Of a DNA stretch of 9,100 bases, positions 5,789 through 9,100 are shown one piece after another (position 1 is the stretch's first letter; every line of letters starts with the position of its first letter). Where the stretch lies: positions 1 to 9,100 of the forward strand of contig JABMQE010000089.1 of NCBI GenBank assembly GCA_013203415.1, in the 5' to 3' direction. A model generated the notes under the pieces. It did not search any database. It saw only the letters and a program-made list of their open reading frames with translations, and had not been told where the DNA came from. The stretch comes from Candidatus Falkowiibacteriota bacterium (GTDB lineage: Bacteria; Patescibacteriota; Patescibacteriia; UBA2591; JABMQE01). A program made the translations under genes and the position numbers.

Positions 5789-6131
5789 GTTCGGCCGTGC
5801 TCCGGGAGGCGGAGAACGGGCCGTTCGAAAATAACCATGGGACGTCCGGGTATTGGAGACCCGAACGCCCCGGGGTCGGGACAGAGTTTCTTAACACTCC
5901 TCTTGATCGCCGTACTGGCTAACTCGGCCTTCTATCCGTGCCCTTCTGTTAATCAGGGGCAGCTGACAATAGAGCCAAAGTTCGCTATGTGCGATGCCAA
6001 TCCACCAAGCCATAAGGGGGCTTTTGGTGTGCCATAAGGGGGCTTTTGGTGTGATTGAGTGATATTATCACTAAAGACAGAGACATCAATTCCCTCTGTG
6101 GCAGGCCTGCATCCCGACCATTACTCCATAA
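5747..6131 (-). ncRNA. Candidate structured RNA of about 385 nt, class unknown
   Basis: A near-consensus promoter (6166-6138) and a strong terminator (5788-5731) bound a leftward unit of about 385 bases that is clearly GC-richer than its neighbours. Many hairpins can be drawn on the RNA: ACAGAG with CTCTGT, AGTGAT-AAT-ATCACT, GCCC with GGGC, CGTTCGGGT with ACCCGGACG, and CGGCC with GGCCG enclosing CTCCG with CGGAG. I found none of the conserved motifs of RNase P RNA, tmRNA, SRP RNA or 6S RNA. A 33-codon ORF (6086-5985, AGAGGG five bases before the ATG) overlaps an 11-codon one by TGATG, but it contains the tandem repeat and resembles no family I know. The region is therefore called as RNA rather than protein. 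It could still be a leader or a small-protein mRNA. Confidence 0.5.
6010..6053. repeat. Perfect tandem duplication of a 22-base unit
   Basis: Two identical 22-base units abut (6010-6031 and 6032-6053), each beginning CCATAAGGGGGC and ending TTTTGGTGTG. On the leftward transcript each unit can form a small hairpin, CCAAAAG with CTTATGG around CCCC, with one mismatch. The duplication lies inside the candidate RNA and may be recent, since the copies are identical. Confidence 0.9.
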
Positions 6132-6137
6132 TAAAGT

Positions 6138-6166
6138 ATACTAGCATACCTATAATTTTTTGTCAA
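6138..6166 (-). promoter_or_regulatory. Strong leftward extended -10 promoter
   Basis: On the minus strand a perfect TTGACA (6166-6161) is followed after exactly 17 bases by TAGTAT (6143-6138), preceded by TGC to give the extended -10 form TGCTAGTAT. Transcription would start near 6131. This is the best promoter in the window and it points into the candidate RNA, away from tmk. Confidence 0.75.
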
Positions 6167-6189
6167 GTCTTTTATTTTATCTAAAAATT

Positions 6190-6195
6190 TATTAA
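6190..6195 (+). promoter_or_regulatory. -10 box directly before tmk (leaderless type)
   Basis: TATTAA ends 6 bases before the tmk ATG, the same spacing as TATATA before the deaminase-kinase gene. No SD is present and the -35 is unclear. A perfect TATAAT at 6151-6156 is an alternative, giving a leader of about 40 bases. Confidence 0.35.
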
Positions 6196-6201
6196 ACAAA
6201 A

Positions 6202-6804
6202 ATGTCTCAATCAAAATTTATCGTCTTCGAAGGCCCGGACGGCTCTGGCCAAACAACCCAGGCCTCGCTTCTGGCTGATGTCCTAACAAAATCAAGCAAA
6301 AAAGTTTATCTAACCAAAGAGCCGGCCGATGATTTAGACGATGGCCTTATCCGTAAAATTCTCAAAAAAAGAAAGCTCACTTCCCCCGAAACTCTCCAGC
6401 TTTATTTTACAGCCAATCGCGCCCATCATCTAAGCGCCCAAATAGAACCCGCCTTAAACTCTGGCCAATGGGTTATTTCCGACCGCTATTTTTTTTCCAC
6501 CCTTGCCTTTGGCATGCTTAAGCTCGATTACGAATGGCTTTGGCAAATAAACTCTCATTTTAGAAAACCCGATATAACTTTCTTTTTGGATGTCCCTGCC
6601 CGCGTTTGCATGGACCGGCTCCAGCGCCGCGGCGGCGAGCGCGAGTTTTTCGAGCAGGAAAAAAAACTCGAACAGGTTATAAAAAATTACAAAGAAGTTT
6701 TCTCAAAAAAACAGTTCTCTAATATATTTATAATCAACGGCGATCGTGATATCGGCATCATTGCTAAGGAGATATGGGGAATAGTAAATGCTCGGTTGAA
6801 ATAA
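6202..6804 (+). CDS. tmk: dTMP (thymidylate) kinase
   Basis: Tmk phosphorylates dTMP to dTDP, the step after thymidylate synthase, in the cytoplasm. The 200-aa product has the normal length. Motifs are the P-loop FEGPDGSGQTTQ (9-20), KEPADD (39-44, the Glu-Pro segment that contacts dTMP), ISDRYFFSTLAFG (92-104, the DRY motif) and a LID-like segment RLQRRGGEREFF (139-150). Oddly, the Walker A lysine is replaced by glutamine (Gln17, codon CAA at 6250-6252, one base from AAA). This lysine normally binds the ATP phosphates. The rest looks intact, so this may be a lineage variant compensated by nearby arginines, or a damaged enzyme. It has no SD. A candidate RNA separates it from the dihydrofolate reductase gene, so it probably has its own promoter. 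Confidence 0.93.
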   Translation: MSQSKFIVFEGPDGSGQTTQASLLADVLTKSSKKVYLTKEPADDLDDGLIRKILKKRKLTSPETLQLYFTANRAHHLSAQIEPALNSGQWVISDRYFFSTLAFGMLKLDYEWLWQINSHFRKPDITFFLDVPARVCMDRLQRRGGEREFFEQEKKLEQVIKNYKEVFSKKQFSNIFIINGDRDIGIIAKEIWGIVNARLK

Positions 6805-6842
6805 GATGTCTTGTGTGGTAAGATAAAATCGATAATAAAAAA

Positions 6843-6874
6843 GAATAATAAATAATAAATGATAAATAATAAAT
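6843..6874 (+). repeat. 7-base-period AT repeat overlapping the gatB start
   Basis: Units of AATAATA (with one AATGATA) fill the 32 bases around the gatB ATG at 6859, so the repeat forms part of both the leader and codons 1-5. It matches 8594-8625 at 30 of 32 positions; the two differences are GA versus AG. The near-identical copies thus stand at the start and downstream of gatB. Confidence 0.8.
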
Positions 6875-8451
6875 CGACAAAATACACCCCCATCATCGGC
6901 CTCGAAATCCATGCCGAACTAAAAACCAAGTCCAAAATGTTTTGCACTTGTGATAATGATGCAGAGGGCAAACCCCCAAACGCCGCGGTTTGCGAAGTTT
7001 GTACTGGCCAGCCCGGCACCCTGCCAGTTCCAAACGAGCAAGCCATTGATTGGGTTATCCTAACCGGCTTAGCCCTAAAGTCCCAAATAGCAAAAGAAAC
7101 TAAGTTTGACAGAAAAAATTATTACTACCCCGACCTGCCAAAAAACTATCAAATCTCTCAATACGATATGCCTTTTTGCACCAAAGGTTATCTAGAGATA
7201 AAATCCGACGACCCAGAGGCCATCCGTGACAAAAGGGTAGACATCACTCGTATCCACCTAGAAGAAGATACTGGCAAACTTACTCATCCAAAAGGAAGTA
7301 AAAAATCCCAAGTCGATTTTAACCGCTCTGGCACCCCCTTGCTAGAGCTTGTTTCCGAACCTGATATCCATACCGCAACCGAAGCCAAGAATTTCTGTAC
7401 CGAATTTCAAAAAATCCTGCGCTACTTAAACGTCTCAAACGCCGACATGGAAAAAGGCGAGATGCGCTGCGAAGCCAACATTAGTGTTCAGCAAACCGGA
7501 AAATGGCGTAAAAAGGCAAGCGAGATCATCCCGCTCAAAAACTATAAACTTAACCCCAAAGTAGAGATAAAAAATCTAAATTCTTTCAAATCTGTTGAAC
7601 ACGCAATTCAATACGAAATAAACCGCCAAACTAAACTTCTAGACCAAGGCAAAGAAGCCGAGATAGTCCAGGAAACCCGCGGCTGGGACGAAACCAAAGG
7701 TGTCACTTTTTCGCAGAGAGAAAAAGAATCTGCCCATGATTACCGCTATTTCCCAGAGCCGGATATCCCTCCCTTAAAAATAACAGAGGCCAAAATAAAA
7801 GAGCTTAAAAGAAAATTGCCCGAGCTTCCCTCTGCTAAACGCTTCCGTTTTATAAATCAGTATGGTTTTAAGTATCCAGACGCCAACATTTTGGTAAGCA
7901 ACCCGGATTTGGCGGATTACACCGAGCAGGTGATAGCCGAACTCCGCACTTGGCTTATTACAACCCAGGGAACCGAAGGCAGTAAAGATGAAATTTGGGG
8001 CGCTAACAGGAAAAAAGTTGCCAAGCTTGTTTCCGGCTGGCTAATAAACAAACTCGGCGCCCTCATAAACGAAGGCGACCAAACGTTTGGTCGCCTACTG
8101 GCGGATGACAAATTTAAAATAACTCCGGAAAACTTTGCCGAGTTCATCACCCTAATTTATGAAAATCGCATAAACTCGGCCTCTGCCCAGGAAGTTCTAG
8201 CCATTATGTTCAAAAAGGGCTCCGATCCCTCCCATATCATGAGCGAGAATGACTTAACCCAAGTTAGTGATGAAAAAGAATTAGATGTCATCATAACCGA
8301 AGTTATTAATAAAAATTCCGAACCTGTGGCTCAATATAAAAATGGCAAGGAAGGCGCTCTTATGTTCTTAGTCGGACAGGTTATGAAAAAAACCAAAGGC
8401 AAAGCCAATCCGGAAGTAGTGCAAAAGGTTTTAAGAGAACGATTAAAGTAA
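6859..8451 (+). CDS. gatB: Asp-tRNA(Asn)/Glu-tRNA(Gln) amidotransferase subunit B
   Basis: GatB is the subunit of GatCAB that phosphorylates and amidates mischarged Glu-tRNA(Gln) or Asp-tRNA(Asn), using ammonia from GatA. The 530-aa product is slightly longer than the usual 475-500. Motifs are PIIGLEIHAELKTKSKMFC (11-29); zinc-type cysteines C29, C31, C45 and C48; FDRKNYYYPDLPKNYQISQYD (83-103); IHLEEDTGKLTH (132-143); FNRSGTPLLELVSEPD (154-169); VEIKNLNSFKSVEHAI (235-250) and HDYRYFPEPD (293-302). The tail is a GatB/YqeY domain ending KANPEVVQKVLRERLK. Part of the extra length is an insert at about 212-232 and a short stretch encoded by a palindrome (8073-8096). gatA and gatC are not adjacent. 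The ATG lies in an AT repeat without an SD. A diverged copy of the 3' end follows the stop. Confidence 0.97.
   Translation: MINNKSTKYTPIIGLEIHAELKTKSKMFCTCDNDAEGKPPNAAVCEVCTGQPGTLPVPNEQAIDWVILTGLALKSQIAKETKFDRKNYYYPDLPKNYQISQYDMPFCTKGYLEIKSDDPEAIRDKRVDITRIHLEEDTGKLTHPKGSKKSQVDFNRSGTPLLELVSEPDIHTATEAKNFCTEFQKILRYLNVSNADMEKGEMRCEANISVQQTGKWRKKASEIIPLKNYKLNPKVEIKNLNSFKSVEHAIQYEINRQTKLLDQGKEAEIVQETRGWDETKGVTFSQREKESAHDYRYFPEPDIPPLKITEAKIKELKRKLPELPSAKRFRFINQYGFKYPDANILVSNPDLADYTEQVIAELRTWLITTQGTEGSKDEIWGANRKKVAKLVSGWLINKLGALINEGDQTFGRLLADDKFKITPENFAEFITLIYENRINSASAQEVLAIMFKKGSDPSHIMSENDLTQVSDEKELDVIITEVINKNSEPVAQYKNGKEGALMFLVGQVMKKTKGKANPEVVQKVLRERLK
8073..8096. repeat. 24-bp perfect palindrome inside gatB
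   Basis: The half-site AGGCGACCAAAC (8073-8084) is followed directly by its exact reverse complement (8085-8096). It encodes EGDQTFGRL, in the weakly conserved linker before the tail domain (KITPENFAEF). The form suggests a palindromic repeat element taken into the reading frame. Confidence 0.85.
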
Positions 8452-8471
8452 GTATAGCTAGGCAAGGTTTA

Positions 8472-8489
8472 CCCCGTCGAATGACGGGG
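8472..8489. repeat. Hairpin repeat CCCCGTC-GAAT-GACGGGG
   Basis: A perfect 7-pair stem with a GAAT loop lies 20 bases after the gatB stop. Its last G is also the first base of the duplicated gatB tail, so the repeat marks the junction. It resembles dispersed intergenic hairpins and has no T-tract. Confidence 0.75.
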
Positions 8490-8536
8490 CCAATCCGGAA
8501 GTCGTTCAAAAAATTTTGAAAGAGAAGTTAAAGTAG
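8489..8536 (+). pseudogene. Diverged second copy of the gatB 3' end
   Basis: The 15 codons and stop at 8489-8536 read ANPEVVQKILKEKLK, against ANPEVVQKVLRERLK at the end of gatB (8404-8451). By direct comparison 37 of 48 bases match. Five codon changes are silent and three are conservative (V/I, R/K, R/K), the pattern expected of two functional homologues rather than random decay. There is no start codon and nothing GatB-like upstream in frame, so it is a remnant. It may be the original gene's tail left after replacement by a related gatB, or a tail displaced when the hairpin repeat arrived. Confidence 0.8.
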
Positions 8537-8539
8537 TCA

Positions 8540-8625
8540 ATTTATTATTTACTATTTCCTATTTGCTATTCTTTTTTACTAAAAAATTTATTTGAATAAT
8601 AAATAATAAATAGTAAATAATAAAT
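8540..8625. repeat. Long inverted repeat built from 7-base AT units
   Basis: The arms 8540-8571 and 8594-8625 are inverted copies matching at 28 of 32 positions, around a 22-base loop that contains TTTTTT-ACT-AAAAAA. Both arms have a 7-base period (TTTACTA, TTTCCTA, TTTGCTA on the left; AATAATA, AATAGTA on the right). A cruciform or long hairpin is possible. It could end gatB transcription by its A/T tracts, but it is too AT-rich for a standard terminator. Confidence 0.75.
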
Positions 8626-8632
8626 AAAAAGG

Positions 8633-8641
8633 TTATCCACA
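8633..8641 (+). promoter_or_regulatory. Perfect DnaA-box sequence TTATCCACA
   Basis: The 9-mer matches the consensus DnaA box exactly, next to a very AT-rich stretch and 9 bases before a -35 box. A single box does not make an origin; it might tune the following promoter or be chance. Two near matches (CTATCCACA) lie in the terminator loops at about 2264 and 2807. Confidence 0.35.
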
Positions 8642-8649
8642 ACCCTCAC

Positions 8650-8678
8650 TTGACCTGTTATTTTGAAAAGAGTAGCAT
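8650..8678 (+). promoter_or_regulatory. Rightward promoter for a short transcript
   Basis: TTGACC (8650-8655) is followed after 17 bases by TAGCAT (8673-8678), which gives 5 of 6 and 4 of 6 consensus matches. Transcription would start near 8685 and meet a terminator at 8796-8822. Confidence 0.5.
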
Positions 8679-8684
8679 AAGTAT

Positions 8685-8822
8685 CAGAAACCTATGATAA
8701 AAAATCACAGAAAACCTAAAACTATGCCATCTTCGACTAAGTCGGAGAGGCATCGCTATTCCCAAAAGTATTATTCATTCGATATATCATGAAACACCCC
8801 GCAATCTGTGGGGTATTTTTTT
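8685..8822 (+). ncRNA. Candidate small RNA or attenuator leader
   Basis: A promoter and a terminator bound a unit of about 138 bases. Its middle forms a strong hairpin: ATGCC (8724-8728) with GGCAT (8749-8753), and CTTCGAC (8731-8737) with GTCGGAG (8741-8747, one G-T) around TAA. The ATG in that hairpin opens a 22-codon ORF (8724-8792), rich in Ser, Tyr, Arg and Lys, that stops 3 bases before the terminator stem. It has no SD. A gene with a strong SD starts 83 bases after the terminator and no other promoter is evident between them. Two readings fit: an independent small RNA, or a transcription-attenuation leader for the gene at 8905. I cannot decide between them. Confidence 0.4.
8796..8822 (+). 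terminator. Rho-independent terminator
   Basis: ACCCCGC (8796-8802) pairs with GTGGGGT (8808-8814, one G-T) around AATCT, followed by A and eight Ts. It is a textbook form ending the short transcript that starts near 8685. Confidence 0.85.
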
Positions 8823-8831
8823 CGAAGCGGA

Positions 8832-8876
8832 GTCGAGCTCAGCTCGACGAAGCGAAATCCCGAGCTTGTCGAAGGG
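8832..8876. repeat. Two palindromic repeats before the last gene
   Basis: GTCGAGCT (8832-8839) and AGCTCGAC (8841-8848) form a perfect inverted repeat around one C, flanked on both sides by GAAGCG. Next comes CCCGAGCTTGTCGAAGGG (8859-8876), a relative of the element at 2940-2959; both end in GTCGAAGGGTA. These look like dispersed REP-type sequences and add structure to any leader of the gene at 8905. Confidence 0.7.
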
Positions 8877-8904
8877 TAAGCTCTGCAAGGAAGGAGGAAC
8901 AGTT

Positions 8905-9100
8905 ATGGTAGGCGTGGGCGTCCAAATGGTTATGGCAGAAAGAACGCGAAAGATGGAAGAGAGGAACGCCCTCACAAGCGACATCCAGGCCTGGATGGGG
9001 GGGCCGAAAGAAGAAGAGCTCGAGGCCTTTCTCGCTGGTCAAGAGCGCTGGCAGCCGATGATGGCCAACGGAGGTATGAATATCATCAATGCCTTAACAG
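8905..9100 (+). CDS. Unrecognised protein, N-terminal part only
   Basis: An open frame starts at the ATG at 8905 and runs 65 codons to the window edge. AAGGAGG (8891-8897) lies 7 bases before the ATG, the strongest SD in the window, which makes this start convincing. The protein begins MVGVGVQMVMAERTRKMEER and continues with a charged, probably helical stretch (TSDIQAWMGGPKEEELEAFL). It has seven methionines beyond the start, no signal peptide and no motif I recognise. The DNA is GC-richer than the housekeeping genes upstream. A candidate attenuator or small RNA (8685-8822) and palindromic repeats precede it, so it may be transcribed by read-through. No function can be given. Confidence 0.65.
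   Translation, partial: MVGVGVQMVMAERTRKMEERNALTSDIQAWMGGPKEEELEAFLAGQERWQPMMANGGMNIINALT

Noticed and set aside
5644..5838. Leftward 64-codon ORF
   Set aside because: It crosses the strong leftward terminator and reads on into the antisense of the dihydrofolate reductase gene. It is a shadow frame.
5768..6037. Rightward 89-codon ORF with a hydrophobic stretch
   Set aside because: It has no SD, lies antisense to the candidate RNA with its clear leftward promoter and terminator, contains the tandem duplication at its end, and resembles no family. Its composition follows the structured RNA.
5985..6086. Leftward 33-codon ORF in the candidate RNA
   Set aside because: It has a passable AGAGGG before the ATG and overlaps an 11-codon ORF by TGATG, but the 22-base tandem repeat inside it changes frame between copies and the peptide is unfamiliar. 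Noted, not called as a gene.
8540..8680. Replication origin
   Set aside because: One perfect DnaA box beside AT-rich repeats is not enough. No box cluster, dnaA or dnaN is present, and the AT-rich DNA is explained by the 7-base repeats.

Overview
The window looks like a piece of a small bacterial genome, most plausibly from the Candidate Phyla Radiation (Patescibacteria). The grounds are compact genes, intergenic spaces packed with different small palindromic repeats, few Shine-Dalgarno (SD) sites, no ribosomal-protein partners beside rplA, and a GatB for the tRNA-dependent amidation route. This assignment is inference. L1 is absent from some Parcubacteria, so its presence here argues against that subgroup.

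Left part (1 to about 1440): a very AT-rich stretch carrying a leftward two-gene unit. It has the 5' end of an unknown gene (1-127) and a class I SAM-dependent methyltransferase split by one frameshift (148-962). Both lie downstream of a good leftward promoter (1259-1287). The stretch ends close to a sequence resembling the 3' end of a tRNA, possibly tRNA-Gly, so it may be the end of an integrated island. That reading is tentative.

Core (1440-8451, rightward): rplA with its own promoter, leader hairpin, SD and terminator; a small secreted fibronectin type III protein bracketed by two identical terminator copies; then a dTTP-synthesis cluster. The cluster is a dCMP deaminase fused to a P-loop kinase, thymidylate synthase, dihydrofolate reductase and dTMP kinase, which together cover dCMP -> dUMP -> dTMP -> dTDP with folate recycling. 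gatB follows. Several of these genes have a -10 box only 6-10 bases before the ATG and no SD, suggesting leaderless messages.

Non-coding highlights: (i) a GC-rich, strongly structured leftward transcription unit at about 6131-5747, between the dihydrofolate reductase and dTMP kinase genes, with a near-consensus extended -10 promoter and a strong terminator, and no convincing protein; (ii) a second short unit at about 8685-8822, with promoter, hairpin, 22-codon ORF and terminator, just upstream of a new gene with a strong SD; (iii) a diverged second copy of the last 15 codons and stop of gatB right after gatB, joined to a hairpin repeat; (iv) 7-base-period AT repeats in three places; (v) a 24-bp perfect palindrome inside gatB.

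Right end (8823-9100): palindromic repeats, then the start of a GC-richer unrecognised gene that runs off the window.
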